DNA of 64,000 nucleotides from Cunninghamella blakesleeana (GCA_017871115.1 JAFCIZ010000001.1:6446001-6510000), one strand, 5' to 3'. Shown: positions 11,908 through 24,665, counted from the first letter of the stretch. The notes: generated by a model not told the origin, from the letters alone. Translations and numbers: made by a program.

Positions 11908-13420
11908 TTATCTTGGTTTACAATCGTATTCATCAACATTTCGAATAAAAATGGCATCTGGATAATGAGGTCGCTCACCTTCATCAAATGTATAACTACT
12001 TCCAATAGCCAATTGAGTTCCATTACTATTAAATGCCAGCGTTGATATTTCTTCTGGAAATTTACTATATTGTCTTAATCTCTTTTTATTAACTGGATCC
12101 CATATGCTTACAACTCCATCTGATCCACCTGATGCAAATGTACCATGTCTGAATTAAATAACAATAATAATAATAATAATAAATGCGCAGCACATAGTTA
12201 ATAAGTATTAATGAATTTATATATACAAATATATGTACACGTATTTTTATTTATTAATATATACTTTTACTTACATTGGATGAAAAGATAAACTATTTAC
12301 AGGATATACGACTTCATAACCATCAACTATTTGACGGTGTAACTTAAATGATGTTGTTTTTATTTGTTCTTCATCATCAAAATATTCAAGTACTGCTTTT
12401 CCTTCAATAGAAGAACACACAAACCCTAATAAAAAAAAAAGAGAAAAAGAAAAAGATACAAGTAAATAATACATCCTTATATTCATATATATATAAACTT
12501 GTAAATTATCATTACCCATTTTTTAATTTCTATTTTTTATATTTACCTCTTCCATCGGGAGAAATTCGTATGCATTTTAACATGTTCCTTAATTTGAGTT
12601 CTCTAGTTTGCCAAGGTTTAGACATATTTCGAGTGTCGTATATAAATACCTTTCGGTAAGACATTGCAATAGCTAATTTGTTTTCCTTTAAATCCATACT
12701 GAATACTTTATGTCTTAAATCATATTTTCCAATAGATGTAGAGCTCTGAGGATCCCATACACGTAAAGTTTTATCCCATGATCCCGAATATACCGTATCT
12801 AAACTCCCCATTTTTATTTTTATTTTTTTTAGCAAGTAAATATAGAGATATTCTGTCGTTTTTTTTTCTTTATTTTATTTAAAGATAATACTTACTTGTT
12901 GACTGACTATAACAAACGGCTCTTATTCCTTCTTCATGTGTTCCTAAAAGTTGTTGTTGTTGTGTATCAAGATTAATACTATTAATGTTATTATTATTCT
13001 TTGTTCTTATTATCGTTATTTATATCAATAAATAAAATAAAATAAGAAGATTCCTTACTAATTCACTTTTCCATCCATGCTGACACTGAGAGCTTTATTG
13101 TCACCAGCAAAACAAGTATCCAATATAGGTGAATCATATTCTAGTTTCAAATTTAATTTTCTACTAATGGTGTCATATAATCGAATAGTCTATACCATAA
13201 TAATAATAAAATAGGATAGAAATATACAAGTTGATAAGCTAATTCTATTTTTGTTGTTCCTTTTATTATTACTATTATTATTATATAAATATATATTACT
13301 AACCTTATCCCAAGACGCTGAAAGTAATTGATTGCTTTTAGTAGGATGAAACTGAAGTGCTGTAATACCATCCGTTGGAGGATCAGGTAAACAAAACTGG
13401 GTATCAGATTTATTTGACAT
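11908..13420 (-). CDS. BUB3: Spindle checkpoint WD40 protein Bub3
   Basis: Bub3 is a seven-bladed WD40 propeller that binds phosphorylated Knl1/Spc105 and the Bub1 and Mad3/BubR1 GLEBS motifs at kinetochores. Six exons are recovered with consistent phase. The start [26 protein letters not shown] is typical, and [19 protein letters not shown] and [14 protein letters not shown] mark WD blades. The C-terminus [16 protein letters not shown] matches the conserved last blade of Bub3/Rae1 proteins. Bub3 is preferred over Rae1 because of the PPTDGI opening. An upstream in-frame ATG exists at 13459 but the family start is 13420. The exon coding [20 protein letters not shown] is small and Gln-rich. Confidence 0.95.
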
Positions 13421-14246
13421 AAAAAAATAAGAAAGAGAAAGCTCAAAAAATATTTGCATCCTTCCAGAAATTTTAACGGAATTTCAATTTTTTTTTTCTT
13501 CCCTTTGTGTTGAGTCTAAAAAATATTGTACACTCAAGTTATTTTTTTATGATCATTCATTTTGGCTTCATATAAAAAAACCTTTACATTTTTTTATTCT
13601 AATAAAAAACAGACACTTTCCAATATCAATAATTTTTTATAAACCATGCTTTGTTTTTTTTTTTTTTTAATTTTATCGTTTTATTTTAGTTTACTACTAA
13701 ACTAAGCCGACTATTTTATCTTATCAAATCCTCATAATTTGGATATTTTTAAGGATTTCAGTACACTTTTATTTTAGACAACAGACAACAGTAAAAAAAA
13801 AGAGGGGCAGGATGAAAAGTAAAAATTTATGTTGGATACTTGAAAAAAATAAACACATTTTTTTTTTTGAAATTATATAATACTATTTATCTTAAATACA
13901 TACGGTTAATAAATAATTATACGTTTAAATAAAAGAAAAAGGAAAATTATGGCCAATTAATAAAATCGAACCCATTTTTTGATTTTTATTTTTTAAATAC
14001 TAATAAACTTTTTATACTTGTGTGATCATATTACTACACCATTACTATACAAATATTTTTATTGATTAATATGGCATTATTTTTATTAATTTTTATTTTT
14101 TTAAAAATAAAATCGCAAGTATTCAATCAATCAAACTATACTATTATATACTATATGCTATTTGCTATTTACTACGTACTGAATACACTATTTACTACTT
14201 AATATATAAACGCTAATTGTTAATTCACCAATTAATTTATTAGTTC
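13421..14246. other. Gene-free spacer between BUB3 and the kinesin-like gene
   Basis: Both strands lack convincing coding sequence. The stretch contains poly-T/A tracts, repeated TACTATTTACTAC-like patches near 14130-14200, and one less AT-rich segment near 13780-13815. It presumably holds the BUB3 promoter and the 3' UTR of the gene to its right. Confidence 0.5.
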
Positions 14247-14839
14247 TTACTCTAAAGATGGTTGCTTTAATACATAAATTGGAATATGTTTGCTTAATGA
14301 TACTGGTAGTGTGTAATCAGGGAATTCAACAAGAGTAGGAGGGAGTGAATCATCATCATTGTCATTGTTATTATTATTTTCATTGTTTTCTACTGATATA
14401 TTCACAGAATGATGACGCTCTTGTTGATTGTCGGTTGAATTTTCAATAAATTCATTCCATTTCGTACGTATTAATTCAATCCATTGTAATAATACTATGC
14501 GTTCTTTTTCCATATTTTCCGTTTGTACTTTATTCCAGCTAATGGCTTTATCAAGTTGATTCATTAATTTTTCAATCTGTGTGTGTTTAGCCTCCATTTC
14601 TTTTTCAAGTGATTCAATTTTATTCTATATTAAACCCATAAATAACAATAAAATAAACGTAAATTCATTCGCTCTTTTTTATTTATTTATTTTATTATAT
14701 TTTATGATGTTGCCATTTTACCTTATATATCTCCTCGCGTTGATCATACACTTTTTCTAAATGATTGAAAATAACTTGACCGTTCAACTAGTATAAATGA
14801 TAGTTAAAAAGTATATATAATATTAGAATATAAATGAAT

Positions 14840-14874
<35 letters not shown>

Positions 14875-15031
14875 ATTAACTACAGTTATTTCCACTTACA
14901 TAGAATGAATTTGTATAATTTTGCAACTGGTTTTCGTTATACTTGCTGGTAACTTCATTTTTCTAGAGCAATAAATATAAATAAGTATAAATTAATACCC
15001 ATACACAGTTCATATTCATCACACAAATAGC

Positions 15032-15070
<39 letters not shown>

Positions 15071-16603
15071 GATTACATTAAGGTTCTTATTAACAGGCTG
15101 TTCATTATTTTGGGGCATTATATTTGTTTGTTTAAGATTATCCTAATAATAAATTATGATATAGTATAACCGTTGCTATTTGTAATTTATTCCTCTTCCT
15201 CCTCCTCCCTCTTTTTTTTTTATTATTATCTTTCATATTGGTATAATTTTTTGATAAACTTTTTTTTTTTTCAAACCTACTACATCGTGCTGTAATTGTT
15301 TTATATGCTGTTGCTGTTGATTCATATACTCATTTAAATAGTGATACCTTTGGCTGATTTCTCTTTTTTGTTGACGGAAATACTCTTCTAACTTACTATG
15401 ATCCCGAACTTTGGTTGATTTGTTTTGATTTACAAGTTTCTATTCAAATTATAAAAGATTATCAATTTAGTACATACTACTTGACCTTTTTCATTTTTAT
15501 ATATATATATAAAAATAAGGTTTTTTAATTAAAAGAAAAGTTATTTAATATATATATTTATATATATAATACATTATGATCATCTATAGTATTCTTGAGA
15601 GTTATTGTTTCACGAGAAAGTTCTTTTATCTTAGTTTCTAAAAGTTTGATTTTGTCCTACATAAACCATTCCATAAAAAGAAGAGCAGTGTATGATTTTC
15701 AATTAATGATGATCTTTTTTTTTATTATTCATATAAAATTTCTATATTCTACTTATTGTTATTGCTTACTGAAGATCTTTGCAGTCTGTCTTTCAAATCA
15801 GATTTATCCGCTTCATATTTTTTAATCAATGAATTCATGGTAACATCTGATTGATAGGCTGCTTCTTTCATCTTTTTATCAAGAGAATCGATTATTGCCA
15901 ATGAACTATTTAACTCTTGCTTTTGTTTTAAATGATCAGAGTTTAATTCTTCGTATTTCTTGGAGAATGAGTCAAAGTATTTCTACCAAAAACAAACAAA
16001 TAAATAAATAAATATAAACAAATACACAAAGCAAGTTAAAAAAACAAGTTTATTTTATTATCGTCACTTACTTCCTTTTCAAGTAATTGATCTTTAAGCG
16101 CCTTCATATGAATTTCACTTTCAAGTTGTTTTTTTTCCATTGTTTCTTTTTCAGCTTGAATATCATTTTTTTGGAGCAGGATATATTGATAATGTTTTTC
16201 CAAGGATGCTTTGTATTGAGTTATATTATCGATCTTTGATTCGCAAGCCTTATTTTTTTCCATGGCATTGTTCAACTTTGTTAAAGTACTGTTTAATTCC
16301 TTCTCCAAATAATTGATCATGTTGGCTTGTTGGTTATGTTGTTTGATAAGGTCTTCTTTTTCACACTAAAATAAAAACATGTCCAACGTAAACATTTTAT
16401 CTTTTCTTTTATTTTTCTACTTGCATTTGCTTATTTTAGGTACCTCTAAATACTTTAATTTTGTGATAATTCCATCTACGGCCCAGTTATTTGTATTAAT
16501 ACTATTTCTTGTTGTATAACCGTGAATACATGAAAACAATGGAATAGTAGTAAATAGATTTTCAATCGTGATCATTTCCTCATTTGTTGGACATGACTAA
16601 AAT

Positions 16604-16643
<40 letters not shown>

Positions 16644-18105
16644 TGTAAGATTGATGCATATCAGTCAAAAAAGTGGGGAGATTTTTTTTTTTTTTTTCAT
16701 AGTCATACCCATAATATATTCACTTACACTAATATCCAATAAAAGCATAGCATTATTTCTACCTACTAAATAATCCGCTAAAACATGTAATAGTACACAT
16801 GTTTGACCTGTGTTTATATTTTCAGTATTATTTTTGGCTTTTTGTAAAAATGCTACTATATATATATATATACCAAATAAAAATAATTAAATAAATAAAA
16901 ATGTAGGAATGGAATTATTTATTTGTTTATTTATCTAATTATTTATAACACACACTTTTTTGTTTTTTGTTTTTTTATATATATACATATACATATACTT
17001 ACACATTGATTCATAGCTTGATTTTAATGGATAATTTTTAATAGATGGGCATTTTAAGTCAACATAGTACAAATAACCAAAAGTGCTAACGTTATCCGTG
17101 ATTTTTAAAGCCAGAATCGTAGGATCATCGTTTGTTTTATATATAATATCAGCCGTAGATCTTAAAGGTTTCATTAAAAAATCTATTCCTTTAATGATAA
17201 TATTGCTATCTATAATAAAGAAAAAAAAGAAAAAAAAAGATGGTAGATCGATCAATAAAAAAAAAAACCAAAAGTCTTTTTTAGGATTATTGGTTTTAAG
17301 ACTTACTTGAGACGATTTTATTATTATCTAATAAATTACAACAATGAATATCGGTTATAGAAATATAAGTATATTGAATGTCAAGGCCAGGTTGTTGTTG
17401 ATATAGGAGCAACGGATTCGATTGATGTAATAATTTCAAATGATGTTGAATAAACTTTGATCTATTTATAAATTGCAACCTGTTTATTTGTTTGATCTAT
17501 TTTAATGCAACAAAAAAAAAAAGAGAAAGAGTCACCTTACCTAAGAGTATTACTAGTACTCCTTCTATCAGAATACGATAATAAGGGGATAAAAGTATAT
17601 ACGGATTAATAAAATAGTGGAATGGTTTAACAGTATATATTTATAATATACACCTTTCAGAGGAAGAATTGATAAATAAAAGAGCCGAATTATAGCCTGA
17701 TTTTAATAAACAATATGAATATTGACAAGTAAATAGATGGTTTACTTAGTATACCTTTTAAAGATATATATATGTATATATATATATACGCTTATATTTA
17801 TTACCATTCAATACTTTATTAATAAGATATTTAGATTCATTAAGAGCGTTTGTTATATCTTTAGCATAAGTATATTCCTGACAATCAAAAGAGGTTTTAT
17901 AGGTTATATTATTATTGTCTGATTAAAATAAAATAATAATATTAAAAAATGATCAAGCCTATTTTAAAATAAAAATTAATAATTTTTTATTACCTTTTAT
18001 TTTATCCCATATTAGTTTATTGTTACTAAAAGTGAGCTGATTCTCAGTATTCGCCTTATTTACATGAGTATGTAAAACAACTTTAAACTTTGTTGAAGTA
18101 TACAT
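14247..18105 (-). CDS. Kinesin-like protein with degenerate (pseudo) motor domain and long coiled coil
   Basis: About sixteen exons read in phase. Confirmed borders: 17994-18105, 17805-17918, 17654-17696, 17541-17564, 17307-17479, 17003-17209, 16728-16855, 16444-16596, 16072-16365, 15770-15982. The first eight (about 318 residues) keep the kinesin motor layout. LNGYNSALLF (from about residue 74) stands where kinesins have EGYNGTIFAYGQT. YTYISITDIHCCNLLD stands for the EIYNE-x-x-DLL strand, LYYVDLK (202-208) for LVDLAGSE, and VGRNNAMLLLDIS (about 255-267) for LGGNSKTLMIVNISP. The P-loop GQTGSGKT is replaced by Ser/Arg/Asn sequence, and SSRSH (switch I) and AGSE (switch II) are absent. So ATP binding and motility are unlikely. 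Exons from 16365 onward code heptad-rich coiled coil ending at a Pro-containing tail (SLPPTLVEFPDYTLPVSLS). Homology is inferred from motif order and needs a profile search. Confidence 0.72.
14823..14871. repeat. (CA)n/(TA)n microsatellite in an intron
   Basis: A run of CACACA followed by TATATA lies inside an intron of the kinesin-like gene. Similar (TA)n arrays sit in other introns of the same gene near 15038-15064 and 16612-16640. They are simple-sequence features with no visible role. Confidence 0.7.
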
Positions 18106-18460
18106 ATTTTGGGGTGGTTTTGAAGACAGAGAGAAAGAGAGAAAAGAGTAAAAAAGAGGAGTTTGAAAATTTTCTATCTTTTTTAGGTGTTACCATATTA
18201 GTAAACTAAACTTATTATAATAATATTAATGTTATTATTTGATTATTATTATTTGATTATTAGTATTATTATAACATATGAGAGTGAGAAAAAAAAATTA
18301 TAATGTTTTGTTAGATTTTAAATCAACTGAAAAGGGGAAACCTGCCTTTTCTTCTGAATAATGGCGGGCTTTGAAGATTATTTATAATATTTATTTATAT
18401 TTTTTTTTAGCCCTGAGAGCCATAAAAAGTAATATTTTTTTTTTCTCTCTCCATTTTCTT

Positions 18461-18501
<41 letters not shown>

Positions 18502-18824
18502 TTTTTTTTTTATAAGAAAAAAAAAATTCTTATTTTTTTTTTAAAAAAAAACCTTTCTTTTATATTTATAATACCTATTCATTATTTATTCGTCCTTTTC
18601 ATTTCTCTTTCTTTAATCATTCACTTTCTTACTTTTTACTCATATTTTTATATAATATCTCAAGAATTTAAAGGACCTTTAAAAAAAATAAAAATAAAAA
18701 GGTAATAAAAAATAAAAAGGCAATAATTCATATGACAAAGAATACAATAGGCATATTAACAAAATATTAACTGTGTTACTCTTACTTTTAAATATATATA
18801 TTATATTCTATTTTATAAATAGGT
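18106..18824. promoter_or_regulatory. Divergent promoter region with CT-rich tract and possible 5' UTR intron
   Basis: This separates the kinesin-like gene from the PH-domain gene. A strong pyrimidine tract of CT repeats occupies about 18442-18510, on the coding strand of the PH gene. Fungal promoters of strongly expressed genes often carry CT blocks near the transcription start. Just upstream of the ATG, AAAAG|GTAATA near 18700 and TTATAAATAG near 18822 could bound a 5' UTR intron ending two bases before the ATG. Both proposals come from sequence alone. Confidence 0.5.
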
Positions 18825-21395
18825 ATGGTTTCTTCTAAACTTACTGGTGATCTTCATTCTTTAGACATTACTGATAATAGTGAATATACTCCATTCCCTG
18901 AACGTAGAATGACAAACCCTTTAACAAAACATGAATCAAGAACTTTATATGCTGAAAAGTATGGCCTAAACGAATGGAATAACAATGATAGTAGAACCAA
19001 GCAAGATAACGGCGACGACGATCGACCACTTTCATACAATACTAATAATAGTAATTACAATCAGTATAATAACAGTGCCAGTAATAACATGACAATGTAT
19101 AATAATAACTATAAAAAGAATCATTACAGTAATAGTAATAGTAATCATGTGAAAAGATTTTCTAGCAAAAAGTCAAAACGCCCAACCTCTATCTTCAATG
19201 TACTCCAACATGGCACGACAAACAATCATAAAAGACCAACCTGTTTTGTTAAACCAACGGCAGCTTATAATCCAGCATTACAGAATGTACCTCCTGATAT
19301 GCAAAAAATTCATCAATTATACAATTACTATCAAAAAAAATTATATTTAGAAGGTTTTATTTATAAAAAGAATAATCTTAATTCAGATGGCACAGTCTGC
19401 CAAGATATTTGGTCAAAATGGTATATGGAATTATGTGGTCCGGTTTTATCTTTGTGGGATTGCCAGCACTTGGATAATGATGACGATGACGACGATGATG
19501 ATGATGATGACGACGAAGAAGAAGATAAAGTTAGCAATAATAATAAAAAAAACAAAAAGAACAACAACAAAAAGAAAAAGACTATTTTACCTCAATTTAT
19601 CAACATTATTGATTCAATGGTTAGCTTAAAAAATATCAATAAATCAACAACAGCATCGGAAGATATGGTTATTGTTCTTAATACGGCTGGAAAAAATCAA
19701 TATTATTTTAAACCTGAAAATATCACAACAACACCAACATCTCATTGGGTAACCGCTATAAGATTATCTTGTTTTGAAAGTAGCCGTTTATTTGAAATGT
19801 ATACCAAAGTGTTGATCACAAGAAGTGTTTATAAAGACTTGTGGACAAAAGCATCAACAATGAAAAAAATGGAAGGGTTTGTTCAAGCAAGATTTCCTGG
19901 TGACACCAATTGGAAAAAATATTGGGCAGTATGTTGTGCAACAAGAGAAGAAAAGAGCTTTTTTGGGAAAAAGTCCGTTCCTTGTCGAGGTCAATTTTTA
20001 TTCTATGAAACGAAAAAATCAAAATGGCCAACCATGACTATTGTGAATATCATCCATGCTTATACCTTATATCCTGATTCTCCTCAATTGATTGATATTT
20101 CCACCATGCTAAAAGTGGAAGGTACTACTTTGATGACTACAAACCTTAAAAATGGGGAACAACATATGATTGATGCTTCCGCTGGTACGTTGATCATGGC
20201 TTCAAATACAATGGAGTTGGTGCAATGGTTAATCTCTGTCTTTGATACCTTTAAATTATATGGCCGCCCTTCCCAATTATTCAATGACCCTTATCATCCT
20301 AAATCTCTTCATTTTGGTGAGTCGCTTTTTGATCATAATAATAATGTAACAAATCAAGATTTATTTTTAAATTGTTTGGACGTTTTACACGTTCCTGTCA
20401 AAGAAGAATCTTTGTTGGATAACAAGGCTGCTTTTATGGATATTTTAAATACTAAATTATTGAATAAAACTAACTCATCTCCCCTTCCAACTATAACGGG
20501 TCCTTCTCCTACTTCTCATCCTTATCCTCAAAGTGTAAAGCCACGTGTAAATAGTGCCCCTCTACTATTAAATGTTTCACCTCCTGCTGATTATACTTTA
20601 AATCAAGAACAACAACAACAACAACAAATAAATAAACATTATTCTTCAGACCCTTCTACTCCTTCTATTATTTCTCAACAAAAGAAATCAACCATATCTT
20701 CGACTTTCATACCCTTAAAATTAAATGACGTAGATACCAATGATACTAATGCTATAACAACCTCAATGAATACTAATACTAATACTAATACTAATTTTGA
20801 TACTATCACCACCAATAATAATAATAATAATAATAATAACAATAATCGATTATCTGTCATGCCCTTGAACAAAACTGGTAATTTAACTTATGCAAGTGAT
20901 AATAGCGATGATGATCATTCTGATAATGAAGATGATGATGAAAGTGAAACGGAATCTATTTTTATTCACACCAATGATACTACAAATAAAATAGTCAGTC
21001 TCAATAATAATAATAATAATAATAATCAAAAGGTAATAATAATATTTTTACATGAAAAGAAAAATAGAAAAAAAGGAAAACACAAGCCTAGAAAAAACAA
21101 TACCTATTTTGGAAAAGCATTTCTAAATGGAGTTTTTCTTTTTTTTTTTTTATTATGCGATTGAATAGACATCTGAGCCACCATCAACATTAAACAATAC
21201 CCCAAATCAAAAAATATTAACCCCAGCTAATTCAGATCAACAAAAATTAGCTTCAATTGATGATAACGATGACGATTTAATGAATTTTGCAGCAAGTATT
21301 CTCTCTTCATTTGATAATGAGCTCTCTAATAATATGACCAATAGTAGCAATGATGATAATAAGGGTGTTTTATCATCACCTATTCCAACAAAAAC

Positions 21396-21436
<41 letters not shown>

Positions 21437-22983
21437 TTTTGTCATCACCTATTCCAACAGAAACTAATAACAATAATTTAGTCATTGAAAAACCATCTCA
21501 ACCATCATTAATATCAAAACCTGCGCTTGTAACAACCGATTCCTCTTCATCGATCAATACCTCTATTACATCTAATTCACAATCATCCATATCTAAATCC
21601 AATAGTAATACCAATACATCTATTTCATCTTCAACTGTAGCAAATAAGAAAAGATCAGCCGCATCCAAACGTAGCTCAGCGAAACCATTACCTAGTGATT
21701 CAGAAGCTTCTGATGATGATCAATATCTTGGAACATTAAAACCAAAAGCCATAGATACAACAACTAATAATAATAAAAGAGCCTCTTCTGTTATAACAGC
21801 ACCATTAATGACCACTACCTCTTCTAATCAATCTAGTAGTGCAGCTACTTCTAGTGAAATAAGTACAGGGAATAGCAGTGGAAGTTATAGTCAATTAAGC
21901 AATGGTGCAGGAGGAAGAAGAAGAAATGGTAAAAGACATACAATGGCACCTTCTCAACAAAGACAAATGCAAGCAATGGCTATGAATAAATATCCATCCT
22001 CTTCATCCTCATCGGTTCCTACTACACCTACTTCTCATTTTGGATTAATTCATCAAATTGATTCTAGACAATTACAATTACAACAAAAAGAACAAGAAGA
22101 ACAACAATTATGGGAAACTGGGTCTTTAATGGGTACCGATCCTAGAGTGACAAATTACAGTTACAATCCCAAACAACAACAACAATGGGAAAATGAATCT
22201 GTTGTTAGCCATAGAACAAGTATTGATCCTAGAATTGCCATGTATAGACAAGGTGGTAGTGTTTATGGTGGAGCTTCCGTTGTAGGTTCCGGTAATAATG
22301 GCAGTGTCTATGGCGGCGGTAATGGCAGTGTCTATGGTGGCGGCAATGGAAGTGTCTATGGTGGTGGAAATGGTAGCGTTTATGGCGGTGGCAGTGTTCA
22401 CGGTGATGGATCCACTTTATTACAATTACAAAATAAACCCCAAGAACCACGTGCTGGCTTAGTAGGTGTTATATCTCAAATTGAAGAAGAAAAACGTGAA
22501 AAAGAAAAATCAGTTCGATTCTCCATTCAAAACCCACCCTTTGTACAACAACAACAACAACAACAGCGTCAAGCAGAATTGTCATATCAAGAACAACTAT
22601 ATTACCAACAACAACAACAAATGATGTTGAATAATTCATATATGATGAATCCAAACATGATGATGAATCCTATGATGATGAATCCAAACATGATGGTGAA
22701 CCCAATGATGATGAACCCAAATATGATGATGAATCCTATGATGATGATGATGAATCCATCCTTTCTTCAACATCAGCAATCACCCATGTGGTCAAATAAT
22801 AATGGATATTTAAATCAAAATCATAGAGCCAACAGTTATCAACAATTATACCAACCATTAACAGAAGAAGATGAAGATGATGAAGATGATCATTTACCTA
22901 TATCTAGACCAGCAACTTCCTTAAGTAACAATGCTCCGATTCATTCAGTAAAACCTAGGCGAAAAAGCACTAGTCAGTTTTAA
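18825..22983 (+). CDS. PH-domain protein, fungal Caf120/Skg3-like
   Basis: Two exons, 18825-21032 and 21169-22983, sum to 1341 codons, giving 1340 aa. The intron (CAAAAG|GTAATA to GATTGAATAG) keeps phase. Two PH-type segments are visible. The first starts at EGFIYKKNN (about residue 176), is split by an Asp/Glu/Lys-rich loop, and contains WSKWYMELCGPVLSLWD. The second starts at MEGFVQARFPGDTNWKKYWAV (about 349) and ends near residue 477. This arrangement fits the fungal Caf120/Skg3 group (Ccr4-Not-associated and bud-neck proteins in yeast); the functional link is only by family. DDDLMNFAASILSSF after the intron resembles a conserved short motif in that family. The remainder is disordered, with Asn, Gln and Asp runs, GSVYGGGN repeats (about 22255-22400) and Met/Asn/Pro repeats (about 22621-22755). 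Confidence 0.83.
20806..21027 (+). repeat. AAT trinucleotide runs coding poly-Asn
   Basis: In-frame AAT/AAC runs encode poly-Asn tracts near 20812-20844 and 21003-21027, ending the first exon of the PH-domain gene right at its splice donor. A third run lies in exon 2 at about 21396-21435. They are prone to length polymorphism. Confidence 0.8.
22255..22400 (+). repeat. Coding tandem repeat GSVYGGGN
   Basis: Five to six copies of a Gly-Ser-Val-Tyr-Gly-Gly unit of about 24 bases occur in a row within the PH-domain protein. Synonymous codons differ between copies (GGT, GGC, GGA), so the array is maintained at protein level rather than being a fresh DNA slippage product. Confidence 0.8.
22621..22755 (+). 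repeat. Coding tandem repeat rich in Met, Asn and Pro
   Basis: About five copies of a unit resembling MNPNMMMNPMMM are encoded by ATGATG...AATCC. It follows a poly-Gln run (CAA) and precedes the acidic C-terminal segment of the PH-domain protein. Such Met-rich repeats are rare outside copper-binding proteins and some disordered regions; no function is claimed. Confidence 0.8.
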
Positions 22984-23275
22984 AAATAATTTATATATAA
23001 AAAATAGTGACAATAATATATATATATATACATATACATATTATTTATCTCCCTCCCATTCATTCATTCATTCATTTATTCATTCATTTATCATCTTAAA
23101 TTATAATAATAAAATGCATATAATTTTACAAATTTTATTTTATTCAATTTTTTTTTTTTAAAAAAAAAATATATATTTACAAACATATATATATATGGTA
23201 AAATAGGGTATATTGCATAATAATATATGATACACACACAGAGAAAGAAAGAAACATACATACAATAACCATTAT

Positions 23276-24319
23276 TTAATCAATAGAAGCAACAGCAACA
23301 TTACTTAATGAACCATCCTAAAATATAATAAAATAATAATAATAATTTGATAATTAGATTTAATACATAATAATAGTAATAATAAGAATAATTAAAATAA
23401 TTACGAAGTCAGCAAAAAACCATCACACTTACCGTTAAAGGACATCTAAATTGTGCAGAAGAAGAAATTGTTGGATGTATAGTAACAAATAAAGCCGAAG
23501 CCGCTAATTCAATATCATATTGAATGGATAAATCTTCGGGCTCTTCACCAGTTAAACCACATTTATCAGTCAAACTATTTAACAAAAATTGGTTAACATC
23601 TAAACTTGGATTATATTGAATTTCGAACGGATAAGAAAAAGTCATGTTGGTTTGCTTGGGGATCCATATTGAATCAAGATATCCTGCTCCAATACGAATT
23701 TTTGTTATATTTGTCTTGATACCACTGTCTTCTGGGATAGGGTAATATGCCTAAGTAAGTAATTTTTTATAAATAAATAAAAAAAATAAGAAAAAGAATT
23801 CTACGTAGCCTTTTTTTTTTTTTTTATCTTGGCATAATAACTAATTTGTAATTTATTTCCTCATTTTTATTTTACCGTAGTTTTCATATCAGCAAAATGT
23901 AAAGGAAAGATATTTGGATTATTGATATTGATATTTAAAGCAAATTTAAAATTAATAGAACCATCTGATAAGCTGAAAGAAGCAGAAGGAGGGGTGGATA
24001 AACGATTACGATCTGTTGAGGAGGTGGAATTGCCATGAGCTAAGCCCACCATGTCAAATGTAGGCATTTTAAAAGTAGCAAAGATGGAACCAATGATGAC
24101 AACCACAATAATGATGGCAATAATAATTATCCATATGACATATCTTGCCCATTTTGGTAAACGACTACAGCAACAACATCGAATGCAGCGATTTCTGCCT
24201 TTTAAATCTTTCTTTTTCTTCTTGTTCTGTATGCCTTCTTCTATATGATTATTATTAGTGTTATGGTTTATTCCTTTTTCAAGTTGATTATAATCATTAT
24301 TATAAGATGTTGGGTTATC

Positions 24320-24361
<42 letters not shown>

Positions 24362-24665
24362 AAAAAAAAAAGGTTTATTTGTGTTTATATATATATAAAT
24401 AAGGTTTTCTTTTTTTAAACTTTTTATTTCCTTTTTACGTATACATTTTTTTATTTTTACATTTACATATCTGTGTTTTTTATTTTATTTTTTACATACA
24501 TTTATTATCTAGTGTTTCTGGAGAAGGATACTCTTTTTCATTAATATAATGCTGAGATATAGCTGTAGGTGTAGGTGATGGTTGTATATAAGGATAATGT
24601 TTTTGTGGTGGCATTGGTTGATGATAGTGTTCTTGTGGAGATAGGGATGACGATGATATATCCAT
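23276..24665 (-). CDS. LEA2/NDR1-HIN1-like single-pass membrane protein
   Basis: Four exons (24500-24665, 23876-24318, 23433-23750, 23276-23317) sum to 323 codons, giving 322 aa. The N-terminal cytosolic part is Pro/Gln/His-rich, followed by a basic and Cys-rich juxtamembrane cluster (RNRCIRCCCCSRLPKW), a possible palmitoylation site. One transmembrane helix follows (YVIWIIIIAIIIVVVIIGSIF, about residues 125-145). The lumenal or extracellular part has the beta-rich LEA-14/WHy look: INFKFALNININNPNIFPLHFADMKTTV, then a second half with DSIWIPKQTNMTFSYPFEIQY. Fungal proteins of this build are mostly uncharacterised membrane proteins. The gene converges on the PH-domain gene with about 290 bases between stops. 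Confidence 0.8.

Noticed and set aside
13421..13459. Thirteen-residue N-terminal extension of Bub3
   Set aside because: Reads MQIFFELSLSYFF, which Bub3 proteins lack. The conserved start [18 protein letters not shown] is at 13420.
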